Assembly (NCBI GenBank): GCA_964586775.1
Contig: CAZPJD010000132.1
Coordinates: forward strand, 1-55,592
Length of the DNA: 55,592 nt
Direction: 5' to 3'
Source: JADLEX01 sp964586775
GTDB lineage: Bacteria; Lernaellota; Lernaellaia; JACKCT01
In this document: piece by piece, positions 8,695 through 17,126 of the stretch
How positions within the stretch are numbered: position 1 is the first letter of the stretch
Layout: each line of letters begins with the position of its first letter
The notes under the pieces: model-generated
Seen by the model: only the letters and a program-made list of their open reading frames with translations
Databases searched by the model: none
What the model was told of the DNA's origin: nothing
Made by a program: the position numbers and the translations under genes

Positions 8695-9873
8695 ATGCGT
8701 TTCCGAGTATGGTTCTGTTCCTGGGGGATGCCGCTCGCAGTGGCCGCGGTTTTGGCCGTTTCGCCCGCGAACGCCTCGGCGCAAACGGAGGATGTTGACG
8801 ACTGGGCCGATGTGGCGCTCGCCCAGATCGCGGCGATCAACTTCGAGAGCTACGCCATCGGGCCGCTGGGTTCGCCGTGGACGGTGACGCCGAGCGGCGC
8901 GTCGGCGATGACGGTCGAGAACCTCGTCGCCCTCGCCGGATCGGGCAAAGCGCTCAAGATCAACGGCGGGAACACGGTGGACACCGATTACGTCGTGGGC
9001 CAATACCAGTTCGCCGACACGTCGGCGGACATCTGGGTCGATTTCGAGGCATATACCGTGGGCTCGGGCAACGAGTGGGGCTTCCGCGTTTGGCAGAACT
9101 ACGGAGGATCGCTGTTCGTGGAAACCGCCATCTCGATGGATTCGGGATCGCTGAAAGCGGTGACCTGGTCGGGTAGCGAGTATGTCTGGGCGAGTTGCGC
9201 GGCGTTTTCGGCGAACGCCTGGCATCGGGTGACCGTCAACCTCGACTTTAATACGGGCTTTTACGACGTCTATTTCGACAACACGCTCGTGTGCAACGAC
9301 TTCTATCAAATATGGGGAGACGAAACTCCGTATGCGGCGATCGACTTCCTCGACTGGAGCGATGAGAACTTCGGCGGCGTGACGTGGATCGACAACATCT
9401 ACATCGGCACCACGCCGCCACCCGTCACGACCACGACCACCACCACGACGACCACGACCTCGTCCAGTTCGCCGACGACGACCACCACCACCGCGGGAAC
9501 CACGACGACCACGACGGCGGGCACGACCACGACGACGACCAGCGGTTCGACGACGACCACGACCGCCGGAACGACGACGACGGTGACGACGACATCGACG
9601 ACCACAACGACCGGCGGCGGTGACGATGACACCGACGACGACACGACGGACGATGACGCGGCGGATGACGACACGACGGATGACGACACAGCGGACGACG
9701 ACGTCGACGATGATGACGACGACGACACCTGGTTCCCCGACGACGACGCCGACGATGATTCCGACGACGATACCGACGACGACAGCGATTGGCCCGGCAG
9801 CGACGACGACACGGGCGACACCGGCGGCTCGGGCGGCGATGACGACGACGATAGCGGCTGCTGCGGCTGCTGA
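8695..9873 (+). CDS. Secreted lectin-like protein with Thr-rich linker, Asp-rich tail and C-terminal SGCCGC
   Basis: The 392-residue exported protein has a signal peptide with likely cleavage after ANASA. A beta-sandwich domain (about residues 45-238) resembles a concanavalin A/LamG-like domain: NFESYAIGPLGSPW, VTVNLDFNTGFYDVYFDN and WIDNIYIGT. A linker of mostly Thr with Ser, Gly and Ala spans about 241-307, and a tail of Asp runs with Thr, Ala and Ser spans about 309-385. The last six residues are SGCCGC. There is no C-terminal membrane helix or basic tail, so it is not a standard MYXO-CTERM or PEP-CTERM signal. It has its own promoter upstream and a strong terminator downstream. The start at 8695 is set by the GGGGGGA motif and the signal peptide. 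Function unknown; surface display or calcium binding is possible. Confidence 0.85.
   Translation: MRFRVWFCSWGMPLAVAAVLAVSPANASAQTEDVDDWADVALAQIAAINFESYAIGPLGSPWTVTPSGASAMTVENLVALAGSGKALKINGGNTVDTDYVVGQYQFADTSADIWVDFEAYTVGSGNEWGFRVWQNYGGSLFVETAISMDSGSLKAVTWSGSEYVWASCAAFSANAWHRVTVNLDFNTGFYDVYFDNTLVCNDFYQIWGDETPYAAIDFLDWSDENFGGVTWIDNIYIGTTPPPVTTTTTTTTTTTSSSSPTTTTTTAGTTTTTTAGTTTTTTSGSTTTTTAGTTTTVTTTSTTTTTGGGDDDTDDDTTDDDAADDDTTDDDTADDDVDDDDDDDTWFPDDDADDDSDDDTDDDSDWPGSDDDTGDTGGSGGDDDDDSGCCGC
9415..9860 (+). repeat. Low-complexity coding repeats (ACN-rich then GAY-rich)
   Basis: Inside the preceding gene, ACC/ACG codon runs (about 9415-9615) encode poly-Thr. GAC/GAT runs (about 9620-9860) encode poly-Asp. 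Codon alternation is irregular rather than a perfect DNA repeat, which suggests selection on amino acid composition instead of simple slippage. The reverse strand gives long Val/Ser-rich open frames that are artefacts. Confidence 0.8.
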
Positions 9874-9897
9874 ACTGCGACGGAATGAGATTGACGC

Positions 9898-9924
9898 GGG
9901 GGCCGGTTCGCCGGTCCCCGTTTT
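9898..9924 (+). terminator. Rho-independent terminator with a TTCG tetraloop
   Basis: GGGGGCCGG (9898-9906) pairs with CCGGTCCCC (9911-9919), with one G-T pair, around a stable TTCG loop, followed by GTTTT. It lies 25 bases after the plus-strand stop and 20 bases before the end of the converging aminotransferase gene. Confidence 0.88.
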
Positions 9925-9943
9925 CATACAACCGGATTACTCG

Positions 9944-11098
9944 TCACCCGTCGAAATATCGCGCGAGTCGATCGAGTCCCGTTTCCAGCCGCTCGTATCG
10001 GTTGGCGTAGCTGAGGCGGATGTACCCTTCGCCGCCGGGGCCAAAGTCGGTGCCGGGTGTCACGGCCACCCCCGCGCGCTCCAGAATATCGAAGGCCAGC
10101 GCGTGCGAGTTCATCGCGCGCCGCGCGCACACGTCGCCCACGTTCACGAAGGCGTAGAACGCGCCGGTCGGCTCGACGCGCAGCGCCCGGCCCATCTCGC
10201 GAAGCCGTCGCGCCACCAGATCGCGGCGCCGGGCGTATTCGTCGCGCATCGCGGCGACATGGGCGTCGCATTCACGCAAGCCGGCAATCCCCGCGGCCTG
10301 CACGAAACTGCCCGCCGAGATGAAAAAGTTCTGCTGGATCTTTTGCATCGGACGCACCAGATCCGGCGGCGCGATGACGTACCCGAGCCGCCAGCCGGTC
10401 ATGGCGAAGAGCTTCGAGAATCCGCTCGTCACCACGCACGTGTCCGTGAACTCCAGCATCGAATGCGCGCGCTCGCCGTAAGTCAGCCCATGATAGATTT
10501 CGTCCGAGATCACGAGCGTGCCGAGGTTCGCGAGTTCGCGCAGGGCCGCCGCGTCCATCATGTTGCCCGTGGGATTCGACGGCGAGTTGACGAGCACGGC
10601 CTTGGTACGCGGCCCGATCGCCGCGCGCACCGCGTCGGCGCGCAGCGCGAATCCGTCGTCCTCGCGCACCGGCACGCGCACCGGCGTCCCCTGCGCGAAC
10701 GCGATCATGTTGGGGTAGCAGGCGTAATGCGGATCCGAAATGACGATCTCGTCGCCCGGATCGCACAGCGCCATGAACGCGACGAGCAGCGCCACCGACG
10801 AGCCCATCGTCACCACGATGCGCTCGGGAGAGATCGACACACCGTATTGGCGTTCGTACCACTCGGCGATCGCCGCACGCAACGCGGTCGTGCCCATGCT
10901 GTGCGTGTAGTGGGTGTCGCCCGCGCGGATCGCGGCGATCCCCGCGTCGATCACCGGCGGCGGCGAATCGAAGTCGGGTTCGCCGACCTCCATGTGCACG
11001 ATGTCGCGCCCCAGTCGCTCAAGCGCCTGCGCGCGCTCCAGCACCTCCATGACGTAGAACGGCGGGACTTCGAGAGCCTTTTTCGAGACGAGCGACAT
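9944..11098 (-). CDS. Class I/II pyridoxal-phosphate aminotransferase
   Basis: The 384-residue fold-type I aminotransferase belongs to the aspartate aminotransferase superfamily. Visible are MEVGEPDFDSPPPV near the N-terminus, HYTHSMGTTALRAAIAEWY, the cofactor-contacting NSPSNPTGN, ISDEIYHGLTYG, and the Schiff-base Lys229 in SGFSKLFAMTGWRLGY. The C-terminal Arg for the substrate carboxylate lies in GYIRLSYAN. Length is normal. Members of this branch act on aspartate, aromatic or other amino acids, so the substrate cannot be assigned. The ATG at 11098 follows a promoter at 11131-11158. The gene is a single minus-strand unit converging on the secreted-protein gene. Confidence 0.9.
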   Translation of the reverse strand: MSLVSKKALEVPPFYVMEVLERAQALERLGRDIVHMEVGEPDFDSPPPVIDAGIAAIRAGDTHYTHSMGTTALRAAIAEWYERQYGVSISPERIVVTMGSSVALLVAFMALCDPGDEIVISDPHYACYPNMIAFAQGTPVRVPVREDDGFALRADAVRAAIGPRTKAVLVNSPSNPTGNMMDAAALRELANLGTLVISDEIYHGLTYGERAHSMLEFTDTCVVTSGFSKLFAMTGWRLGYVIAPPDLVRPMQKIQQNFFISAGSFVQAAGIAGLRECDAHVAAMRDEYARRRDLVARRLREMGRALRVEPTGAFYAFVNVGDVCARRAMNSHALAFDILERAGVAVTPGTDFGPGGEGYIRLSYANRYERLETGLDRLARYFDG

Positions 11099-11130
11099 GG
11101 CGAGACGACCCCGGCGAGCGGACGCAAAAC

Positions 11131-11158
11131 GTGTAACGTGATTCACGCGCGGGATCAA
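11131..11158 (-). promoter_or_regulatory. Candidate promoter of the aminotransferase gene
   Basis: On the minus strand TTGATC (11158-11153) and TTACAC (11136-11131) are 16 bases apart. The expected start lies about 25 bases before the ATG at 11098. The -10 resembles others in this window (TTAC-type). Confidence 0.42.
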
Positions 11159-11254
11159 CGCAGCAACCGTTTGCGAGAGGGCTTGGACCGGCGCACAATA
11201 CCGCCGCGACGCGTCGTGGGGCGCGACCAAGCGAAACGGGATGAGAAAAACCCG

Positions 11255-12904
11255 ATGAAAGAAACCACCATCGAATCGCTGGCGCGCTGGGCCGCCGAAT
11301 TGCGGATCGAGGACATTCCTCAGCGTGTGCGGACCAAAGCGCGGCTCCAGCAGGCGAGCGTCATCGCCGCGTCGTTCGCGGGTTTGAACGACGACGGAGC
11401 CCGCCGGGTTCTCGAAGTCGCAAAAAAACACGGCGGGGCGGGCGGCGCGCGCGTGATCGCCGGAGGGTTCAAGACCTCGCGGCCCGCGGCCGTGCTCGCC
11501 AACGCCTCGGTGTCCTGCACCTTCGATTACGACGAGATCCTGCTGCTCGGCCATCCGGGGCACTCCAGCGTCACGGTTCCACTGGTGCTCGGCGAGGAAC
11601 TCGGCGCGAGTCGCGACGACGTCCTCGCGGCGCAGATTGCGGCGAACGAAGTTCAGGCGCGGCTCGGGTTGGCAACGTTTCTGGGCCCGCAAAACGGTCA
11701 GATGTTGCCGTACCTGCACTGCGTCGGGGCGGCGATCGCGGCGGGACGCCTGCTGTCGCTCGACGCCGCACGCATGGCGCACGCGCTCGCGGTTGCGTTG
11801 GCGCAGCCTCCGGCGGCGCTCTGGCCGGCTTTTTTGGGCGCGATGGACGGCAAGATCCTCACAGCGGCCCACGGGGCTTCGGCGGGGGTCTTCGCGGCGG
11901 AACTCGCCGCCGAGGGATTCACCGGCGCGCTCGACCTGCTCGATCACGAGCGCGGGTTCTTTCACCGGTTCACCTTCGTACCGTTTCGCGGTGCCCTCAC
12001 CGGTCTTGGGAACGCTTGGCTGACCGACACGTTGCAAGTCAAGCTCCACGCCGCGTGCTGGTACTATCAGGGGTTGCTCGACGCGCTGCACGACGCGGAG
12101 GGGCGTGTCGTGCGCGAGCGCGGACGCGCCCAGCGCCTGGGCGACATCCGGCGTGTTAGATGCCGCGTGACGGCGCTGGCCATGGCTGTCGATGCGTCGG
12201 AAGGCGGCGGTCATCGCGGGCCGCTAATGGCCAACGAGGTCAATTTCTCGATCCCCACGGCGGTGGCCGTCATGCTGCTGCGGGGGCGATTGCTTCCGGC
12301 GGACTTGACCGCTGCCCGGCTGAGCGAGATCGAAAGCGACGTGCGCGAACTCGCGTCGCGCGTCGAGGTCGTCCACGACCGCGCCATGACCGGCGCAATG
12401 CTGCGTTCGGTCGATGAGGCCATCGACGTGGTGGGCCTCGCCGCGCCCGTCTCCGGTCGCGAGCTCGTCGCGGCCGGGCGTGCCGCGAGGCGCGAATTCC
12501 CGCGTGCGTCCGTGCTCGACGCGCGCGATCTGATGGCGATCCTGCCCGCGCTGCCCCGTCTGGTGCGTCGCCATTGGGCGTCGAACGATGGAGATTACGA
12601 TCTGGGTCGATGCCCCGTCGATCGGTGCGTTCTGTCGATTCCCGGCGCGTTCGAGATCGAATGGGCTGATGGCACCCGGCTCGAGGGCGAGGGGACGATT
12701 CCCTTGGGGGCGCTGTCCCTGCCCGGAGCGGCGGAACGAGTCGAGGGAAAACTCCGCGACGCGGCGTCAAGTGTAATGACCGACGACGGCGTCGACCGAC
12801 TGTGGAACGAGATCGTGAATGGCGATCCGTCGGCCCCCGTGGCGTCGCTCGCGGTCGCGCTGGACGGCGTCCGGTACGATCCTCAACGATTCGACGCGCC
12901 ATAG
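11255..12904 (+). CDS. MmgE/PrpD family protein
   Basis: The 549-residue protein has the MmgE/PrpD layout. An all-helical N-terminal domain includes ASVSCTFDYDEILLLGHPGHSS, matching the family position where a conserved Asp and His lie in the active site. Then come ANEVQARLG, PYLHCVGAAIAAGRLL and a C-terminal alpha/beta domain. Characterised members are 2-methylcitrate dehydratase, cis-aconitate decarboxylase and iminodisuccinate epimerase. No prpB or prpC is nearby, so a methylcitrate role has no support from context. It is about 90 residues longer than typical members. ATG at 11255 is preceded by GGATGAG. It stands alone, divergent from the aminotransferase gene. Confidence 0.82.
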   Translation: MKETTIESLARWAAELRIEDIPQRVRTKARLQQASVIAASFAGLNDDGARRVLEVAKKHGGAGGARVIAGGFKTSRPAAVLANASVSCTFDYDEILLLGHPGHSSVTVPLVLGEELGASRDDVLAAQIAANEVQARLGLATFLGPQNGQMLPYLHCVGAAIAAGRLLSLDAARMAHALAVALAQPPAALWPAFLGAMDGKILTAAHGASAGVFAAELAAEGFTGALDLLDHERGFFHRFTFVPFRGALTGLGNAWLTDTLQVKLHAACWYYQGLLDALHDAEGRVVRERGRAQRLGDIRRVRCRVTALAMAVDASEGGGHRGPLMANEVNFSIPTAVAVMLLRGRLLPADLTAARLSEIESDVRELASRVEVVHDRAMTGAMLRSVDEAIDVVGLAAPVSGRELVAAGRAARREFPRASVLDARDLMAILPALPRLVRRHWASNDGDYDLGRCPVDRCVLSIPGAFEIEWADGTRLEGEGTIPLGALSLPGAAERVEGKLRDAASSVMTDDGVDRLWNEIVNGDPSAPVASLAVALDGVRYDPQRFDAP

Positions 12905-12920
12905 CGAAGCCGAACGCGCC

Positions 12921-12949
12921 TTGACCCTTCTCGTCGCCGGACGTTAAGG
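12921..12949 (+). promoter_or_regulatory. Candidate promoter of the MBL-coaBC-queA gene run
   Basis: TTGACC (12921-12926) and TTAAGG (12944-12949) are 17 bases apart. The -10 is weak but similar to other candidates in the window. It would give a leader of about 65 bases containing two small palindromes. Confidence 0.3.
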
Positions 12950-12962
12950 TCGGCGCGGGGCA

Positions 12963-12988
12963 GGGGAATTCCCCGATTCGAATATTCG
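12963..12988. repeat. Two adjacent short palindromes in the leader of the MBL-fold gene
   Basis: GGGGAATTCCCC (12963-12974) and CGAATATTCG (12979-12988) are perfect palindromes four bases apart, located between a candidate promoter and the gene start. They could bind a dimeric regulator or simply be chance. Confidence 0.35.
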
Positions 12989-13022
12989 CGAAAAAACGTG
13001 TCCAACGCGGGAAGGACGGCGT

Positions 13023-13646
13023 ATGATCCTGAAGAGTCTCGAAACCGGCCCGCTGATGGTCAACTGCTACATCGTCGCCGACGACGTGACGCGCAAGGCG
13101 GCGGTGGTGGACCCCGGCGGCAACGCGCCCGAGATCCTCGACGCGCTCAAAGAGGATGCGCTGGAGTGCGTGATGATCGTGAACACGCACACCCATTTCG
13201 ACCACATCGGCGGCAACGCGGCCCTCGTCGGCGCGCTCGGGGTGGAACTCGTCACGCACGCGGACGAAGCCCACGGGCTCGCGCGGGCCGACGGCGCGGC
13301 GATGGCATTCGGAATGCCTTCGCCCAAGTCGCCCGAGGCGTCGCGCTTCGTGAAAGAGGGCGACGTGCTCGAAATCGGCGGACTGCGCGCGCGCATCGTG
13401 GAGCTGCGCGGCCACAGCCCGTGCGGGATCGGCCTCGTCTTCGATGAGCAGAAATGCGCGATCGTCGGTGACGCGCTCTTCGCGGGTTCGATCGGGCGAA
13501 CCGATCTGCCGGGCGGCAACGGACCGCGACTGCTCGCGGACATCCGCGACAAGCTGCTCACGCTGCCCGATGACACGCTCGTGTGCCCGGGCCACGGACC
13601 GACGACGACCATCGGCCGCGAGAAGAGGTTCAATCCGTTTTTCTGA
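13023..13646 (+). CDS. MBL-fold metallohydrolase, hydroxyacylglutathione hydrolase (GloB)-like
   Basis: The 207-residue metallo-beta-lactamase fold protein has all metal ligands: His56, His58, Asp60 and His61 in NTHTHFDHIGG, His131 (RGHSPCGIG), Asp150 (VGDALF) and His191 (CPGHGP). It ends with the NPFF type of terminus common in the GloB-like YcbL group. These enzymes hydrolyse thioesters; the natural substrate is unclear. The start at 13023 has GGAAGGA upstream. It is the first gene of a co-directional run with coaBC nine bases downstream. Confidence 0.9.
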   Translation: MILKSLETGPLMVNCYIVADDVTRKAAVVDPGGNAPEILDALKEDALECVMIVNTHTHFDHIGGNAALVGALGVELVTHADEAHGLARADGAAMAFGMPSPKSPEASRFVKEGDVLEIGGLRARIVELRGHSPCGIGLVFDEQKCAIVGDALFAGSIGRTDLPGGNGPRLLADIRDKLLTLPDDTLVCPGHGPTTTIGREKRFNPFF

Positions 13647-13655
13647 GGTGACGCG

Positions 13656-14870
13656 ATGCCTGGGCTTTTCGACGGCAAGAAGATTCTCGTCGGCGTGACC
13701 GGCGGAATCGCCGCGTACAAGGCCGCGGAGCTCGTGCGCCTGTTCGTCAAGGCGGGCGCCGAGACGCACGTGGTGATGACGAAATCGGCCACGCAATTCG
13801 TCGCGCCGCTGACCTTTCAGACGCTGTCGCAGCACCGGGTTCATCTGGAACTCTTCGACCTGATGGACGAATCCGAGATCGGCCACATCCGCCTCGCGCA
13901 AACCGCGGATCTGGTGGTCATCGCCCCCGCGACGGCGAATATCCTCGGCAAAGCCGCCGGGGGCATCGCCGACGATCTGCTCGCCACCATTTTACTCGCG
14001 ACCGACGCGCCGATCCTCGCCGCGCCCGCCATGAACGACCGCATGTGGGCGAACGCCGCCGTGACCGAAAACGTCGCGCGACTGCGCGCGCGCGGCTGGA
14101 ACTTCGTCGATCCCGAATCGGGCGATCTCGCGTGCAAGACCGTCGCGGTGGGCCGACTGGCCGAACCCGAAACGATCTTCGCCGAGGCGGGCGCGCTGCT
14201 CGCGCCGAAAATTCTTGCGGGAAAGCGCGTCGTGGTCACGGCGGGACCCACCGTCGAGCCGATCGACGACGTGCGCGTGCTGACCAACCGATCCAGCGGA
14301 AAGATGGGCATGGCCCTCGCCGCCGCGGCGCGCGAGCGCGGCGCGTCGGTCACCGTGATTCACGGCCCGGTGAGCGCGGCGATTCCGCCGGGCGTCGAGT
14401 GCGTGCGCGTGGGGACGGCGGCGCAGATGCTGGACGCGATTCGCGCAGCCATGCGCGGTGCCGACATGCTGGTGATGTGCGCGGCGGTTGCGGATTTTCG
14501 CCCGGCCAAGGTCGGCGAGGGCAAGGTTGCGAAGAGCGACATGGCGGCCTCCATCGCGCTGACGCCCAATCCCGATCTGGTCGCGACGATCCGCAAGGAG
14601 TTCCCCCGCGCGCTCATCGTGGGCTTTGCCGCGCAGACCGACGCGATGATGGAAAAGGGCGGGAAGAAGCTGCGCGAAAAGGACCTCGACTTCGTCGTGG
14701 TCAACGACGTGTCGAAAAAGGGCGTCGGCTTCGACGCCGACGAGAACGAGGGTTTCGTGCTCGGCCGCGACGGCTCGAAGTTTGAGATCGCGAGGACGTC
14801 GAAACTCGACTTCGCGCGAACCATTCTGGACCGCGTCGCGCCGGTGAGCGCAAGTCGGAAACGGCGATGA
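13656..14870 (+). CDS. coaBC: Bifunctional phosphopantothenoylcysteine decarboxylase / phosphopantothenate-cysteine ligase
   Basis: The 404-residue enzyme catalyses two cytoplasmic steps of coenzyme A synthesis. The N-terminal CoaC half binds FMN and has catalytic His77 (IGHIRL), the PAMNDRMW motif (124-131) and the active-site Cys160 (DLACKT). The C-terminal CoaB half uses CTP and shows TAGPTVEPIDDVR, NRSSGKMG and AAVADFRP. Length is typical. GAGGTG precedes the ATG. The stop overlaps the next start (ATGA, 14867-14870). Identification is secure. Confidence 0.97.
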   Translation: MPGLFDGKKILVGVTGGIAAYKAAELVRLFVKAGAETHVVMTKSATQFVAPLTFQTLSQHRVHLELFDLMDESEIGHIRLAQTADLVVIAPATANILGKAAGGIADDLLATILLATDAPILAAPAMNDRMWANAAVTENVARLRARGWNFVDPESGDLACKTVAVGRLAEPETIFAEAGALLAPKILAGKRVVVTAGPTVEPIDDVRVLTNRSSGKMGMALAAAARERGASVTVIHGPVSAAIPPGVECVRVGTAAQMLDAIRAAMRGADMLVMCAAVADFRPAKVGEGKVAKSDMAASIALTPNPDLVATIRKEFPRALIVGFAAQTDAMMEKGGKKLREKDLDFVVVNDVSKKGVGFDADENEGFVLGRDGSKFEIARTSKLDFARTILDRVAPVSASRKRR

Positions 14871-15736
14871 CGGACGATGCGGAGCACACGGACCCCTTCG
14901 CGGCGCTGCGCACCGTGCTGGGCGACGTCGAGTTCGCGCTCGAACGCATGCGTGCGCGGGGGGCGGAGGCGTCGTGTTCCGATGCCGCGCTCGAGGCGCT
15001 GCGGCGCGGGCTGACGGATTTCCTCGCCGCCGACGCGGTTCCAACCGCCGCGCAACGCGTCGAGCCGGTCGCCGCGCGCGATACGTCGCCGGTGGTTGTT
15101 GCAGAGGAGGTTCCGTTGCCCCAACCGATTTCCAAGCCGAAGCCCGGCGACCGACCCGACGCGCAAACGCTGATCGAGATCCGCGAAGATCTCGGCGAAT
15201 GCACGCGGTGCAAGCTGCACACGGAGCGCATGAACATCGTCTTCGGCGTCGGCAATCCCAACGCGGAGCTGATGTTTGTGGGCGAGGGCCCCGGCGCGGA
15301 TGAAGACGAGCAGGGCGAGCCGTTCGTCGGGCGCGCGGGGCAGCTTTTGACAAAGATGATCCAGGCGATGGGCAAGCAGCGAAGCGATGTCTACATCGCC
15401 AACGTGGTGAAGTGCCGCCCGCCGGGCAACCGCGCGCCCGCGCCCGACGAGGTCGCCGCGTGCGAGCCGTTTCTGCGTCGTCAGATCGCGGCGATCGGCT
15501 CCAGGATCATCTGCACGCTCGGCAACGCGGCCACGACGGCGCTGCTCGGTAAAAACGAGGGCATCATGAAGATGCGCGGTGTCTTTCACCCCTTCGAGAA
15601 CGGCATCGTCGTCATGCCGACCTTTCACCCCGCGTTTCTGCTGCGAAGCCCCGACCACAAAAAGGACACGTGGAACGATCTTCAACAGGTGATGGCCGAA
15701 CTCGGCTGGCCGACGCCAAAACGGGGATCGCCATGA
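14867..15736 (+). CDS. Uracil-DNA glycosylase, family 4 (iron-sulphur type)
   Basis: The 289-residue protein removes uracil from DNA to start base excision repair. The catalytic core starts near residue 100. The four cluster cysteines are visible: Cys112 and Cys115 (CTRC), Cys183 (VKCRPPGNR) and Cys199. Motif I is GEGPGADEDEQGEPFVGRAG and the C-terminal motif is HPAFLLR. The first 100 residues are an Ala/Pro-rich extension of no recognisable fold, common in this family. Start and stop both overlap neighbours by four bases, so the gene is embedded in the coaBC-nfeD operon. Confidence 0.94.
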   Translation: MTDDAEHTDPFAALRTVLGDVEFALERMRARGAEASCSDAALEALRRGLTDFLAADAVPTAAQRVEPVAARDTSPVVVAEEVPLPQPISKPKPGDRPDAQTLIEIREDLGECTRCKLHTERMNIVFGVGNPNAELMFVGEGPGADEDEQGEPFVGRAGQLLTKMIQAMGKQRSDVYIANVVKCRPPGNRAPAPDEVAACEPFLRRQIAAIGSRIICTLGNAATTALLGKNEGIMKMRGVFHPFENGIVVMPTFHPAFLLRSPDHKKDTWNDLQQVMAELGWPTPKRGSP

Positions 15737-17094
15737 AACGCGCCGTTCGCATCTCGGCCCTGCTCGCGCTGACGCTGATCGGCGCGATGATGGCGCTCGC
15801 CGCGCCGATGCCGCCGACGGCTCCGGAGGCTCCTGCCGGTCCGCCGCCGCGCGTGCTGGTGATCACCCTCAAGGGCTCGGTCAACCCCGGCAGCGCGGAC
15901 TTTTTCATCACGTCCATCGAGCGCGCCGAAAACGAGAACTTCGACGCGGTGGTGATCGAACTCGACACGCCGGGCGGGCTCGTCGAATCCACGCGCGACA
16001 TCGTGCAAAAATTCCTGGCGTCGCGCGTGCCGATCATCGTCTACGTGTCGCCCGCCGGCGCGCGTGCGGGCAGCGCGGGCGTCATGATTACCATGGCGGC
16101 GCACGTGGCGGTCATGGCGCCGGGGACGAATATCGGCGCGGCGCACCCGGTCGCGGGCGGCGGGCAGGAAATCGACGAGACGATGGAAAAGAAGATCACC
16201 AACGACACCGCCGCGTGGATCGAGGGCATCGCCGAGCAGCGCGGGCGCAACAAGGAATGGGCGATCAAGGCCGTGCGCGACAGCGTCAGCGTCACGGCGA
16301 CGGATGCGCTTGCGAATAACGTCGTTGACGTGATCGCCAAGGACCTCGCCGAGGCGCTGGCGTCCGCCGATGGCCGCGAGATCACCCTGGGCGCGGACGA
16401 GAAACGCACCCTGCGTCTCGCGAATGCGCAGGTGGTGCGCATCGATCCGGGCTTGAAGCATCGCTTCATCATGCGCCTCGCCGATCCCAACATCGCCTAT
16501 CTGCTGATGATCGTCGGCATCCTCGGCATCTACGCCGAATTCTCGCACCCGGGCATGATCTTCCCCGGCACGATCGGCGTCATCGGCTTCCTGCTCTTTC
16601 TCATGAGCACGCAGATCCTGCCCATCAACGTCGTGGGCGTCATCCTCATCGTCGTCGCGCTCGCGCTCTTTGTCGCCGAGATCAAGTTCACCAGCTATGG
16701 CGTGCTCACCATCGGGGGCGCGATCGCACTCGGGCTCGGATCGCTGTTCCTGTTCGACGTGCCGGAAAAAATCGTCGAGACACCGGAGTTTTCCATGCGC
16801 GTGTCCTGGTGGCTGATATTGCCCGCGACGATTGGTTTTTCGCTCATCGCCGCGATGATCACGTTCGTCGTCCTCAAGTTCCACCGTCGCCGCCCGCAGA
16901 CGGGCGCGGAGGCCGACCGGGGCAAGCGGGCACGGGTGTTGGAGAAGATCGGCCGCGACGCCGGACAGGTCAAATTCGACGGCGTCATCTGGAACGCCGT
17001 TGCCGACGAACCGATCGATGTCGGCGAAACGGTGGAGGTGCTGGGAACGAGCGGAGCCATCGTCCGCGTGAAAAAAATCGCGGGACCGAATTGA
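15733..17094 (+). CDS. nfeD: NfeD-family membrane-bound serine protease (ClpP-like)
   Basis: The 453-residue protein has a signal peptide, a ClpP-class protease domain (about residues 38-235) with Ser114 in ARAGSAG and a likely catalytic Lys at 153-154, then four or five membrane helices (about 250-390). A C-terminal OB-fold NfeD domain spans about 395-453 (GVIWNAVADEPIDVGETVEV). Such proteins act with SPFH partners to cleave membrane proteins such as stomatin, and the partner gene follows directly. ATG 15733 is chosen because it overlaps the upstream stop and begins the signal peptide. Confidence 0.92.
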   Translation: MKRAVRISALLALTLIGAMMALAAPMPPTAPEAPAGPPPRVLVITLKGSVNPGSADFFITSIERAENENFDAVVIELDTPGGLVESTRDIVQKFLASRVPIIVYVSPAGARAGSAGVMITMAAHVAVMAPGTNIGAAHPVAGGGQEIDETMEKKITNDTAAWIEGIAEQRGRNKEWAIKAVRDSVSVTATDALANNVVDVIAKDLAEALASADGREITLGADEKRTLRLANAQVVRIDPGLKHRFIMRLADPNIAYLLMIVGILGIYAEFSHPGMIFPGTIGVIGFLLFLMSTQILPINVVGVILIVVALALFVAEIKFTSYGVLTIGGAIALGLGSLFLFDVPEKIVETPEFSMRVSWWLILPATIGFSLIAAMITFVVLKFHRRRPQTGAEADRGKRARVLEKIGRDAGQVKFDGVIWNAVADEPIDVGETVEVLGTSGAIVRVKKIAGPN

Positions 17095-17126
17095 CGGTCG
17101 CGCAACCCCAACGCAGGGAGTGAGTC

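Noticed and set aside
9500..9860. Repetitive GAC/ACG tracts as a possible CRISPR or tandem-repeat array.
   Set aside because: There is no constant repeat unit with unique spacers, and the pattern follows the reading frame of a secreted protein.
9399..9931. Minus-strand Val/Ser- and Arg-rich open frames opposite the secreted protein.
   Set aside because: They are reverse readings of ACN and GAY codon runs and have no start signals.
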